In this document: piece by piece, positions 28,480 through 36,487 of the stretch
Layout of the letters: every line of letters starts with the position of its first letter
Numbering within the stretch: position 1 is the stretch's first letter
Source: a virus
Direction: 5' to 3' (one strand)
DNA length: 45,572 nucleotides
Virus record (IMG/VR): IMGVR_UViG_3300021371_000030
Span: 1 to 45,572 of that record
The notes under the pieces: generated by a model
Databases searched by the model: none
What the model was told of the DNA's origin: nothing
What the model saw: the letters and a program-made list of their open reading frames with translations, nothing else
Translations under genes and position numbers: made by a program

Positions 28480-29127
28480 ATGTCATTTACATACACAGAG
28501 CTACAAGACGCGATAAAGAATTTTACAGAGAATGAGGAAACTTCTTTTGTAACTAATCTGCCTGTGTTTATTCGTGGCGCGGAAGATCGTATCTCTACGC
28601 TGGTTGATTTGGAGCTATTCAGAAAGAATGCTACATCACAACTTACGGCTAGTGATCCTTATCTAAATGTGCCTACCGATTATTTAGCACCTTTTTCTTT
28701 TCAAATCACAACAGCTAATTATAAAGCGTTTTTAGACTTTAAAGATGTAAACTTTGTTCAACGGTATTCAATAGACTATGGCAGCAATGCTGTCCCAAAA
28801 TACTATGGTATTTTTGACGTAGATAATTTTATTGTGGGTCCCACACCGGATCAGGCATATACAGTAGAGCTTCATTATTACTACAGGCCAGCCAGTATTA
28901 CGGCTGGGGCGGGTTCAGGTAATACTTGGCTCAGTACTAATGCTCCTAATGCCCTTCTTTACGGCTCTCTTGTAGAAGCGTATACTTACATGAAGGGTGA
29001 ACAGGACATGATGCAACTGTATGAACAAAGGTTCATGCAGGAAATACAACGACTAAAGGATTTGGCTGAAGCTAGAGAGAATAGTGATGCCTACAGGAGA
29101 GGTCTACCTGATAGGCCACGCACTTAA
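28480..29127 (+). CDS. phage adaptor protein, SU10-type
   Basis: 215 residues. It starts FTYTELQDAIKNFTENEETSFVTNLPVFIRGAEDRI and contains FRKNATSQLTASDPYLNVP, YYRPASITAG, then LLYGSLVEAYTYMKGEQDMMQLYEQRF. This is the pattern of the SU10 adaptor family, a ring between portal/neck and tail. It is separate from the gp4-like gene at 26579, so the neck appears to have two adaptor layers. A helical C-terminus is acidic and basic mixed. Confidence 0.82.
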   Translation: MSFTYTELQDAIKNFTENEETSFVTNLPVFIRGAEDRISTLVDLELFRKNATSQLTASDPYLNVPTDYLAPFSFQITTANYKAFLDFKDVNFVQRYSIDYGSNAVPKYYGIFDVDNFIVGPTPDQAYTVELHYYYRPASITAGAGSGNTWLSTNAPNALLYGSLVEAYTYMKGEQDMMQLYEQRFMQEIQRLKDLAEARENSDAYRRGLPDRPRT

Positions 29128-29142
29128 ACAGGAGTAAGAACG

Positions 29143-30195
29143 ATGGCAACATCAAACGCAGCAACCAATTACCTAGAGAGAAGGGTTCTTGACTTCATAT
29201 TTAAGAACAACTCACTCTCTTTTGCTACGCCAAACAACGATATATACGTTGGCCTAGCAACCGCCGTGTCAAACGCGGAGGCTGGAAATGTAACAGAAGT
29301 ACAAGTAGACACAGACGATGCTAACTATACAAGACAGCAAGTCACCGCAGCAGACTGGAAACAGTCAACAACAACCGTAGCAGTTGCTCTGACAAACAGT
29401 GCAACGGAAGTGATACTAACAGACGCAGAAGCGTTCCCGTCATCTGGCGCTGTTGTTATTAATGATGAAATTATTACCTACACTGGTAAAGATAGCACAG
29501 CCACGGCAAATGCAAACGGTGCGGTTAGTTCATCAGCTAACGTAGCGGTTGATGGAAACAGCGGCACTATCACTGTTGGTATGGTTGTTACTGGAACAGG
29601 CATATCTGGCACAGTCAGAGTGGCTACTGTCACAAACCAAAACAACATTGTTTTGAGTTCCGCAGTTTCAATTAGTGATAATGTGGCACTAAGTTTTGAC
29701 GGCACAAACACTCTCACAGGTGGCACACGAGGAACATCTAGCACAACTGCCGCCGCGCATAGCGTATCAGACGTTGTTGTTTGTGACACTCAGCGAGTGA
29801 TAAACGACAACAATGTTGAGTTTGCAGCAGCCGCTGGAACGGCCTCTACTTACACCGTTACCCACGCTTTTGTTGCAGACAAGAACATTGCCACAGCAAC
29901 AGTCAATGGCGCAGTTAGTTCATCAGCTAATGTGACTGTTGATGCAAATAACGGAACAATCGTTGTAGGCGATGTTGTTACCGGGACCGGAATCAGTGGT
30001 GTCGTGCGAGTAGCTACAGTAAATAGCCAGACCAGCATTGTTCTGGATACTGCTGTGTCAATCTCAGACAATGTGCTGCTGACTTTCGACGGTTCCAACA
30101 AGCTGTTTATTGGAGCATTGGACGCAAGTAAGACAATAGCGGTTGGAGATATATTCCGTATTAACGCAGGGAACCTGTCAATAGAGTTGAAGTAA
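29143..30195 (+). CDS. fibre/tail protein with internal duplication, 350 aa
   Basis: The N-terminus (TNYLERRVLDFIFKNNSLSF) is a short conserved attachment head, then a beta-rich body. Two roughly 65-residue copies of a domain, each with NGAVSSSANV, VVTGTGISG, VRVAT and VSISDNV, lie near residues 125-190 and 255-320. A third part (DGTNTLTGGTRGTSSTTAAAH) resembles other tail proteins of the window. It is probably a structural fibre shaft or collar protein. Unnamed. Confidence 0.75.
   Translation: MATSNAATNYLERRVLDFIFKNNSLSFATPNNDIYVGLATAVSNAEAGNVTEVQVDTDDANYTRQQVTAADWKQSTTTVAVALTNSATEVILTDAEAFPSSGAVVINDEIITYTGKDSTATANANGAVSSSANVAVDGNSGTITVGMVVTGTGISGTVRVATVTNQNNIVLSSAVSISDNVALSFDGTNTLTGGTRGTSSTTAAAHSVSDVVVCDTQRVINDNNVEFAAAAGTASTYTVTHAFVADKNIATATVNGAVSSSANVTVDANNGTIVVGDVVTGTGISGVVRVATVNSQTSIVLDTAVSISDNVLLTFDGSNKLFIGALDASKTIAVGDIFRINAGNLSIELK
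29518..29712 (+). repeat. internal repeat copy 1 in the 350-aa fibre protein
   Basis: This segment aligns at nucleotide and protein level with 29908-30102. Both encode NGAVSSSANV, then VVTGTGISG, VRVAT, VSISDNV and TFDG or SFDG. Divergence is mostly synonymous or conservative, so the duplication is old but recognisable. Confidence 0.8.
29908..30102 (+). repeat. internal repeat copy 2 in the 350-aa fibre protein
   Basis: Second copy of the about 65-codon unit; see the copy at 29518-29712. Longest shared run by eye includes AGTTCATCAGCTAA. The spacing between copies is 390 bases, a whole number of codons. Confidence 0.8.
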
Positions 30196-30566
30196 TGCCC
30201 CTTGTACTTAAAGATCGCGTCAAAGAGACGACCACGACCACAGGCACTGGCACATATACGTTAGCTGGTGCTTTGACTGGTTTTGAAGCTTTTAGCCAAG
30301 TGGGTGACGGTAATACAACCTATTACACTTGTACTGACGGCACTGACTTTGAGACAGGTATTGGTACTTTTACTTTATCTGGGACGACTCTTGCTCGTAC
30401 CACTATATTACAGTCCAGCAATTCAGATAATGCCGTTAATTGGTCGTCTGGTACTAGAACAATATTTTGTACGTTGCCAGCAGAAAAGATGATATTTAAT
30501 GATGCAACTGGCAGTCCTGTTAACTTCACAGATAACTCGCTGGCATTTGCGATAGCGTTAGGATAG
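30195..30566 (+). CDS. tail fibre protein of the VKETTTTTGTGT family, 123 aa
   Basis: LKDRVKETTTTTGTGTYTL, then FEAFSQVGDGNTTYYTC, FETGIGTFTLSGTTLARTT and GTRTIFCTLPAEK match a very common fibre module of marine and enteric phages. The module usually forms part of a tail fibre or baseplate. Here it is a separate gene with start overlapping the previous stop, so it is probably a fibre connector. Three cysteines are present. Confidence 0.82.
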   Translation: MPLVLKDRVKETTTTTGTGTYTLAGALTGFEAFSQVGDGNTTYYTCTDGTDFETGIGTFTLSGTTLARTTILQSSNSDNAVNWSSGTRTIFCTLPAEKMIFNDATGSPVNFTDNSLAFAIALG

Positions 30567-30570
30567 GGAA

Positions 30571-30906
30571 ATGGCAAACGCATTTAAAACATTCACGGCG
30601 CAAAACATTGATACGTCATCGTCTAAAGCTACCTTGTACACTTGTCCAAGTTCTACAGAGACGACAATCATTGGCCTTAACATCGCTAACATATTGACAG
30701 TCTCAATTACGGTTACAGTCGAGCTACTGGATGGTGGAAGCACCATTACTCATGTAGTTAAAGATGCAATTGTGCCTGTTGGATCATCTCTGGTGGCGGT
30801 TGGTGGGCCTCAAAAAATTGTTATGAATGCCACTGACGTATTAAAGGTTTATGGGTCACAGGCTAACTGCTGTGACGCAGTCCTGAGTGTGCTGGAGATC
30901 ACCTAA
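30571..30906 (+). CDS. small beta structural protein, 111 aa
   Basis: Beta-rich (FKTFTAQNIDTSSSKATLYTCPSSTETTIIGLNIANIL), then SITVTVELLDGGSTITHVVKDAIVPVGSSLVAVGG and a C-terminal KVYGSQANCCDAVLSVLEIT. The pattern is common in unnamed structural proteins of marine phages. It overlaps the next start by one base. Likely a fibre or collar component. Confidence 0.72.
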   Translation: MANAFKTFTAQNIDTSSSKATLYTCPSSTETTIIGLNIANILTVSITVTVELLDGGSTITHVVKDAIVPVGSSLVAVGGPQKIVMNATDVLKVYGSQANCCDAVLSVLEIT

Positions 30907-31967
30907 TGGCACTTAGCACTATTGGCACTAACCAGATTGCAAGCGAGGCAGTCACTGTACCGAAGGTGGCTGACCAAGTTTTAACTAACAGGAATCTGAT
31001 TATCAACGGGGCGATGACTGTTAATCAACGCGGAACTCAGACTGGTATTCGCACCGCTTTTGGAGTTGACCGTTTTAAACTTGCTGGTGACGGCGCACAA
31101 ATATTTACCTATAGCCAGTCAACAACAGTGCCATCTGGACAGGGGTTTTCTTATTCCTCAAAGCTAGATGTAACGACTGCCGACACTTCAATAGCCGCAG
31201 GAGAATACCAGATTTTGGTATATAATTTTGAAGGCCAAGATTTACAGCACCTTAAATATGGAACATCAGGCGCAGAAAGTATAACCCTTCAGTTTTGGGT
31301 TAGGTCCCCTAAAACAGGGACTCATATTGTAGAGTTAAACCACCAAGATGCTGCTTATTTTAACTCACAAGCGTACACAATAGCATCAGCAAATACTTGG
31401 CAAAAAGTTACTTTAACTTTTAGCGGTTATCAAACAACGGCTATAACAAACGACAACACTCATGGGTTTGGTGTTGCTTGGTGGCTAATGGCTGGCTCAA
31501 CATATTCTGGTGGCACACTAGCATCAAATACTTGGCAAAACACAGCGGCTAATCGTGCGGCTGGTCAAGTTAATGTAGTAGACAGCACAAGCAATGAATT
31601 TTATATCACAGGTGTACAGCTTGAGGTAGGCGAGACAGCCACACCTTTTGAGCATGAAAATTACGGAACTACGTTGGCTAAGTGTCAGAGGTATTTTACT
31701 GACTTTTTACTAAGTGCTAACAATTATATGTGGTGCAGTGTTATTACAGGCACTAATGATTATAGAAGGGCAAGTGTAACGCTTCCTGTGCAGATGAGGA
31801 CTAGTGCTACTGGAACTATTGCGGCTACCACAAATGGTGCTTTTGGTAGTAGCTATCCTTTACTAGAAGGTAATAACAAAGTTCAAGAAGTAAATCTAGG
31901 TGGTGATGTAACTTCTTCGGCTGCTTATGCCTACTTTACAAAGTTACAATTAGATGCGGAGCTATAA
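30906..31967 (+). CDS. receptor-binding tail fibre protein A, 353 aa
   Basis: An N-terminal attachment part (LSTIGTNQIASEAVTVPKVAD) is followed by NLIINGAMTVNQRGTQ, FGVDRFKL, then a jelly-roll-like beta domain with LQFWVRSPKTGTHIVELN and KVTLTFSG, and VQLEVGETATPFEHENYGTTLAKCQRYF. This is the carbohydrate-binding receptor-binding type seen in many phages. A diverged paralogue lies at 36488-37534. The C-terminal 90 residues differ most and would bear host specificity. It overlaps both neighbours closely. Confidence 0.85.
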   Translation: MALSTIGTNQIASEAVTVPKVADQVLTNRNLIINGAMTVNQRGTQTGIRTAFGVDRFKLAGDGAQIFTYSQSTTVPSGQGFSYSSKLDVTTADTSIAAGEYQILVYNFEGQDLQHLKYGTSGAESITLQFWVRSPKTGTHIVELNHQDAAYFNSQAYTIASANTWQKVTLTFSGYQTTAITNDNTHGFGVAWWLMAGSTYSGGTLASNTWQNTAANRAAGQVNVVDSTSNEFYITGVQLEVGETATPFEHENYGTTLAKCQRYFTDFLLSANNYMWCSVITGTNDYRRASVTLPVQMRTSATGTIAATTNGAFGSSYPLLEGNNKVQEVNLGGDVTSSAAYAYFTKLQLDAEL

Positions 31968-32153
31968 ATGATTTTTGAAAATCCAAAGTATTATAATAAA
32001 ATGCCTCCCGCACCCGCTAATCAATTAGAAGGTGTTAAAGCAACCGTTGATGGTGTTGATTTACACATTCCTGCTGACCCCGCAAACCGCCACTATGCAG
32101 AAATCATGCGCCAAATAGCGGCAGGTACGCTTACAATAGAGGATGCAGATTAA
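31968..32153 (+). CDS. fibre-associated small protein, 61 aa (copy A)
   Basis: It follows the fibre gene without a gap. LEGVKATVDGVDLHIP, then DPANRHYAEIMRQIAAGTLTIEDAD is a common short phage module usually found after tail fibre genes. Copy B, at 37536-37712, is clearly homologous. It may be a fibre assembly factor or small cap; the role is not proven. Confidence 0.78.
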   Translation: MIFENPKYYNKMPPAPANQLEGVKATVDGVDLHIPADPANRHYAEIMRQIAAGTLTIEDAD

Positions 32154-33034
32154 TGGCATATCTTGGGCCACCACCATCACAGAAACTAGCAACTCCAACT
32201 AGCCAATATTTTAGTGGGAACGGTTCTACTACGGCCTTTACATTAAACCGCCCGGTTAATGTGGCTGAAGACCTGAACGTGTTTGTGAATAACGTGGCTC
32301 AAGAGCCGGGTTCTGGGAAGTCCTACACTGCCACAGGAACCACACTAACATTTGATGCAGCCCCAGCCTCTGGGACAAACAATGTGTACGTTGTCTACCG
32401 AGGACTTGCAGAGCCAACAACAAGACTAGAGCATGATGCTAATGCCGCCCTTGCCGCCACCACTGGCGCTTTTTCTGGTAATGTAACAATTGGCGGAAAT
32501 TTATCCGTCACAGGGACGGGCGCTGGCGCTGCGGGGATTACGAGCGCAAGCACAAGTGGGACAGCCATAAATATTGATAGCAGCAATCGTGTTACAATGG
32601 GAAGCCAACCAAAATTTTTAGTTGGGCCTTCGGCTCATCACACAATGTCTAACTCTACCTCTGTTCTAACTCAAATCCCTTTTGATACTGAAACTATTGA
32701 TAGAGGTAATAACTTTGCATCAAACACATTTACGGCTCCTGTTACTGGAGACTACCTGTTGCGTTGGTCGGCTAGGATTGATTCCATAGACATTGGTGCT
32801 ACTTATTATTATTTTGCTATGATAACCAGTAATAGAAACTACTTATCAATTATGGCTCCAAAATGGTCAAGCGACCCAGCATATAATTTTTTCTCTTTAA
32901 CGGCGATAGCGGATATGGATGCAAATGATACTGCTACTGTTAAATATCAGCAATATTCGGGTACAGATAACCATGCGACAATTGTTGGTGGTGATTTACG
33001 GTACTCATTTTTTTCGGGCATTTTACTGAGTTAA
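32153..33034 (+). CDS. tail fibre with C1q-like head domain, 293 aa
   Basis: The N-terminal 85 residues (TSQYFSGNGSTTAFTLNRPVN, then VNNVAQEPGSGKSY, VYVVYRGLAEPT) are a well-known fibre attachment module also present at 33876. A middle GNVTIGGNLSVTGTGAG is a collagen-like or trimerisation hinge. The C-terminal 130 residues have NFASNTFTAPVTGDYLLRWSARID, the signature of a C1q/TNF-like jelly roll, often used for receptor binding. Start overlaps previous stop. Confidence 0.8.
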   Translation: MAYLGPPPSQKLATPTSQYFSGNGSTTAFTLNRPVNVAEDLNVFVNNVAQEPGSGKSYTATGTTLTFDAAPASGTNNVYVVYRGLAEPTTRLEHDANAALAATTGAFSGNVTIGGNLSVTGTGAGAAGITSASTSGTAINIDSSNRVTMGSQPKFLVGPSAHHTMSNSTSVLTQIPFDTETIDRGNNFASNTFTAPVTGDYLLRWSARIDSIDIGATYYYFAMITSNRNYLSIMAPKWSSDPAYNFFSLTAIADMDANDTATVKYQQYSGTDNHATIVGGDLRYSFFSGILLS

Positions 33035-33044
33035 GGAACTTAAA

Positions 33045-33344
33045 ATGGCAAATCATACGAAAACAATCACACTGACTGATGTACAGCAAAAGATATTAGC
33101 TAATGACTTGTACAGCGACAGCGATAATGCTGGTCTTGATGAGTGGATACAGTCAGCAGTTGATGGAAAAATAAATAACTGTTGGAAACGTATGCAACAG
33201 GAGTGGACAAACAAACTTATGAATGATGACAGCTTCACTGACAGCATCCCAAGCAATCAGGCAGACTTTGTTGCGCTTGTAACGACTCGCTCAGATTACC
33301 AAAACCGCAAGTCGCGGGATGATGCAAATGTTATAGGAAGTTAA
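33045..33344 (+). CDS. conserved tail-region protein, 99 aa
   Basis: HTKTITLTDVQQKILANDLY, then LDEWIQSAVDGKINNCWKRMQQEW, SFTDSIPSNQADFVALV and TRSDYQNRKSRDD form a conserved pattern of short unnamed proteins in aquatic phages, helical overall. Such genes travel with fibre genes and may be chaperones. GGAAC precedes the ATG. Function not established. Confidence 0.75.
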   Translation: MANHTKTITLTDVQQKILANDLYSDSDNAGLDEWIQSAVDGKINNCWKRMQQEWTNKLMNDDSFTDSIPSNQADFVALVTTRSDYQNRKSRDDANVIGS

Positions 33345-33349
33345 ATTAG

Positions 33350-33874
33350 ATGCCTATATCTTTAGTACAATCAGAGTCTGTCAATTTAGCTGACAACTTT
33401 GCGTTCACAGGAACCGTCACTGGCGCTGGTGGCGGCAAGACGCTTCAAATGGTTCGTGCCGCTCTTACTGCCAGAATATCTAGCTCTGTAACGGCTGGAA
33501 CTTATATTGACACGGGACTTACGGCTTCTATAACACCTAGCTCTTCATCAAGTAAAATTTTGATTTTTACTCAGATAGGAATGAACGCTGACGTAGCCAC
33601 TTATCATTATAGTAAAACAGTGCGTAGCATTGGGGGCGGTTCTTACGCTGTCCCAACTGGGTCTAATCCTTACGGACAATGTGTAGAATATAAAGCTGCC
33701 AGTGAATGGACAAGCCTAAATGCTGCTTTTATTGATGAGCCAGCTACAACCTCTGCGATAACATACAAAGTTCAATACACAACCCACAACAATGGAAATT
33801 GGAATTATGGTTGGAACGGTTCAGGTGGGGCTGACAATATGAACGCACTTATTTTAGTGGAGATAGGTCCATAA
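33350..33874 (+). CDS. fibre knob protein, 174 aa
   Basis: A short N-terminal anchor (VQSESVNLADNFAFTGTVTGAGGG) precedes a knob domain: TAGTYIDTGLTASITPSSSSSKILIFTQIGM, IDEPATTSAITYKVQYTTHN, and LILVEIG at the end. The same domain plan occurs at 34612 and 35082. The centre is likely variable for ligand binding. It follows the 99-residue gene and almost touches the next start. Confidence 0.76.
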   Translation: MPISLVQSESVNLADNFAFTGTVTGAGGGKTLQMVRAALTARISSSVTAGTYIDTGLTASITPSSSSSKILIFTQIGMNADVATYHYSKTVRSIGGGSYAVPTGSNPYGQCVEYKAASEWTSLNAAFIDEPATTSAITYKVQYTTHNNGNWNYGWNGSGGADNMNALILVEIGP

Positions 33875-33875
33875 A

Positions 33876-34604
33876 ATGGCATATATAGGCATAGACCCAA
33901 ACGTAGGTGACATAACATTCCAGAAGTTTACTGGAACAGGGAGCGCCACTGCCTTCACTCTGGCTCAATCCGTTGTGAGCGGTGAGGCTATTGTTGTGAC
34001 CATAGGAAACGTGGTTCAGGAACCGGGGGTCAGCGCAGCTTATACAGCGCAGGCAAACACTCTTACATTCTCTTCTGCCCCTGCCAACGGTGACGTTATT
34101 ACTGTGCGCTACTTTGGTCGCGCCGTGGATCAGCCAACCAGTTACGCCATGCAGCTATTCAAGTATGTGGCTACAGCAAGCCAGACTGCGTTTACTGGTG
34201 CAGATGCTAACGGTGCTATACTGGCGTTTAGTGGGAATGATGTAGACGTTTATCTGAACGGTGTGCATCTGGATAGCTCTGATTTCACGGCTAGTAGCGG
34301 AGACACAATAACGCTAGGAACGGGCGCGGCCTTAAACGATGAGCTAGTTATTAGAGCCTTTCGTGCGTTCACCGTAACTGATACAGTAAGCAAGGCTTCT
34401 GGGGGTACATTTGCTGGGGAGATAACAGCGCCGCAGTTCCAGACAACAAACACAACGGTTGATACGGCTGTGTTCCGTACAAACGGTCAGAGCGTTACAG
34501 AGGATACAACAATAGGGTCAACCAAGAATGCTTTGGCGATTGGTCCTCTAACGATAGGTTCGTCAACCACGATTACGGTTAACGGCAACTTAACAATACT
34601 GTGA
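33876..34604 (+). CDS. tail fibre anchor/shaft protein, 242 aa
   Basis: The first 90 residues (TFQKFTGTGSATAFTLAQSV, VTIGNVVQEPGVSAAYTAQANTLTF) are the attachment module shared with 32153-33034. A second similar unit follows (ASQTAFTGADANGAILAF, VYLNGVHLDSSDFTASSGDTITLG). The C-terminus is a shaft with ITAPQFQTTNTTVDTAVF and a final STTITVNGNLTIL. It lacks a knob of its own. The following knob genes may supply it after assembly or by recombination. Confidence 0.78.
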   Translation: MAYIGIDPNVGDITFQKFTGTGSATAFTLAQSVVSGEAIVVTIGNVVQEPGVSAAYTAQANTLTFSSAPANGDVITVRYFGRAVDQPTSYAMQLFKYVATASQTAFTGADANGAILAFSGNDVDVYLNGVHLDSSDFTASSGDTITLGTGAALNDELVIRAFRAFTVTDTVSKASGGTFAGEITAPQFQTTNTTVDTAVFRTNGQSVTEDTTIGSTKNALAIGPLTIGSSTTITVNGNLTIL

Positions 34605-34611
34605 GGCATAG

Positions 34612-35085
34612 ATGGCTTCGATAATAAATGTAGACCAGATTAATGAAGCTACCAGCGGCAACGGCGTGCAGATTCCGGGGCATATGGTTCAGATTGTGCA
34701 AGGAATAAGCACTACTTATACTTCTCTTGGCTCTACTGGCACATATGTAGACACTAATTTAGCAGCAACAATAACTCCTAAATTTTCTAGTAGTAAAATC
34801 TTAGCTACACTTCATGCGCCAATTGTTTATCGAAATACTGAAGACGCTGTTTTAAGGCTTCTCAGAGGTAGTACAAACGTATATCAGATGAATCTTTGGG
34901 CAGGCTCTACTAACGGTGGTTATGGAATGCTAACTGGTTCGTTTGAATTTCTTGATAGTCCCTCAACAACTAGTGCTACTACTTACAAAGTACAAATGTT
35001 TAAGGACGGGGGAGATTTTTTGTTTAGCTATAGCAATGTTGTAACGTCTACTTCAACACTGACTCTTACGGAGATTGCACAATGA
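34612..35085 (+). CDS. fibre knob protein, 157 aa
   Basis: The N-terminal anchor INVDQINEATSGNGVQIPGHMVQIVQG precedes TYTSLGSTGTYVDTNLAATI, TPKFSSSKILATLHAPIVY and FLDSPSTTSATTYKVQMFK, ending LTLTEIAQ. This is the same domain plan as 33350 and 35082. It overlaps the next gene by four bases (ATGA). It is a likely receptor-contact subunit or exchangeable tip. Confidence 0.78.
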   Translation: MASIINVDQINEATSGNGVQIPGHMVQIVQGISTTYTSLGSTGTYVDTNLAATITPKFSSSKILATLHAPIVYRNTEDAVLRLLRGSTNVYQMNLWAGSTNGGYGMLTGSFEFLDSPSTTSATTYKVQMFKDGGDFLFSYSNVVTSTSTLTLTEIAQ

Positions 35086-35570
35086 GTAAGCTCTTTGTTG
35101 ATGACATTGTTGAGAAGACCAGCGGTCACCTTGTGCGGATTCCGGGGCATGTTATCCAGTGTGTTCATACAAGTAGCACAACATCGCAAACGTCAACAAG
35201 TTCAAGTTTTGTTGATATGACGAACATGACTTTAAATATAACTCCTAAAGCCACGAACTCGCTTATATTTATAAGTGCGTCTCTTGCTTTTGCTGCACAG
35301 CGAACCGCCGCTGATGTTCATGCAAGCACTCAGTTGTTACGAGATTCAACCGTCATTGCTGGGAAGGTTTTGAGAACATACGACTATGGCACCAGTGGTG
35401 TCTATATTAATTCAGAATTGGGATATTCAATTGTTGACCAGCCATCGACTACATCAGCAGTTACTTACAAGTTTCAAATGAGAAAGGTTGCTTCAGACAC
35501 TAACGCAGCGTCACTGAACGCGGAGTCAGGTTGTCGTTCATCAATCGTTATAATGGAGATTGCACAATGA
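35082..35570 (+). CDS. fibre knob protein, 162 aa
   Basis: The anchor FVDDIVEKTSGHLVRIPGHVIQCVH aligns with that of the previous gene. The knob has SSSFVDMTNMTLNITPKATN, SLIFISASLAFA, VDQPSTTSAVTYKFQMRK, and final SIVIMEIAQ. Both the ends and the plan are shared, while the middle is diverged. It overlaps the following gene by ATGA. Probably a tandem duplicate with altered binding surface. Confidence 0.78.
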   Translation: MSKLFVDDIVEKTSGHLVRIPGHVIQCVHTSSTTSQTSTSSSFVDMTNMTLNITPKATNSLIFISASLAFAAQRTAADVHASTQLLRDSTVIAGKVLRTYDYGTSGVYINSELGYSIVDQPSTTSAVTYKFQMRKVASDTNAASLNAESGCRSSIVIMEIAQ

Positions 35571-36091
35571 CAAGCATCTTGAAAGTCTCCGAAATCCAAG
35601 ACCCGACTAACGGGAATACGGCTATGACGATTGATACTGGTGGGTATGCGTTCCCTAAACTGCCGCACTTTAACTTTAGGTCATCTGTTGGTCAAACAAT
35701 AGCAAACAATACGACTACGGTTATCACTACTTTTGACACAGCTACATCAGATACCCACAACTTTTGTGATACCACAAACAAAAGAATACAATTTAGTTCC
35801 ACAACAGCGGGTACATATTTAATCACATACGGATTTAAGGTGAATGGAGTTACTGCTGCTAGAATTGGGGCGTGGATAAAAACAGACGCTTCATCTAATT
35901 ATATTGGCTATTTTGAAACAGGTAATTGTTCTGCATACCAGCATCAAACATGGACCTTTATGAATACATTTAGTGCTACAGATTATATTTATCTTGTTGT
36001 TTATCAGGATAGCGGCGGTAACATGACTTTTTATGATGACAGCACAACCACTATGGGATACCCCCACATTTCTGGTGTAAGAATAGGATAG
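35567..36091 (+). CDS. fibre protein with C1q-like domain, 174 aa
   Basis: The ATG at 35567, in an ATGA overlap, is used here; upstream in-frame extension lies in the previous gene. The anchor TSILKVSEIQDPTNGNTAMTID precedes FPKLPHFNFRS and a jelly-roll domain (FCDTTNKRIQFSSTTAGTYLITYGFKVNG, TWTFMNTFSATDYIYLVVYQ). This fits a C1q-like tip. It is the last of the run of knob genes. Confidence 0.76.
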   Translation: MTSILKVSEIQDPTNGNTAMTIDTGGYAFPKLPHFNFRSSVGQTIANNTTTVITTFDTATSDTHNFCDTTNKRIQFSSTTAGTYLITYGFKVNGVTAARIGAWIKTDASSNYIGYFETGNCSAYQHQTWTFMNTFSATDYIYLVVYQDSGGNMTFYDDSTTTMGYPHISGVRIG

Positions 36092-36100
36092 GAGAAGAAA

Positions 36101-36484
36101 ATGAGTATAGCAGAAGCACTCACAGAACTAGGCATCACCGAATGGGTGCTTAGAGGTGAGCCAACAACAGAGGCTGAATTTGGCGAAATGTTCCGTAAAG
36201 TTACGGGCGCTGACTCCAATGGCTCGGCTATCGAAAGCAGTGACCCTGATGACTGGGGTACAACTTGGTCAGCGGTCAAAGCAAAGGCTGACGAGCTAAA
36301 GGCAGCGGAGCCTATGAAGCTGTTACGAGCAGAGCGCGACAGTCGTCTTGCAGTTACAGACTGGTGGGCATCAAGTGACCTTACAATGAGCGATGAGCGT
36401 AAAGCATACCGTCAAGAACTGCGTGATATTACCAAGAGCGCCACCAGCCTTGATGATGTTAAGTGGCCTACTAAGCCGGAGTAA
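36101..36484 (+). CDS. tail fibre assembly/chaperone-like protein, 127 aa
   Basis: The N-terminal acidic half (ALTELGITEWVLRGEPTTEAEF) is followed by MKLLRAERDSRLAVTDWWASSD, LTMSDERKAYRQELRDI and VKWPTKPE. The R-x-x-R-x-x-x-L-x-x-[ST]-D-W...D...R-x-x-L-R-D pattern is that of the phage tail assembly chaperone family (PF16778-type). It likely assists folding of the fibres on each side. GGAGAAGAAA precedes the ATG. Confidence 0.83.
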   Translation: MSIAEALTELGITEWVLRGEPTTEAEFGEMFRKVTGADSNGSAIESSDPDDWGTTWSAVKAKADELKAAEPMKLLRAERDSRLAVTDWWASSDLTMSDERKAYRQELRDITKSATSLDDVKWPTKPE

Positions 36485-36487
36485 AAA

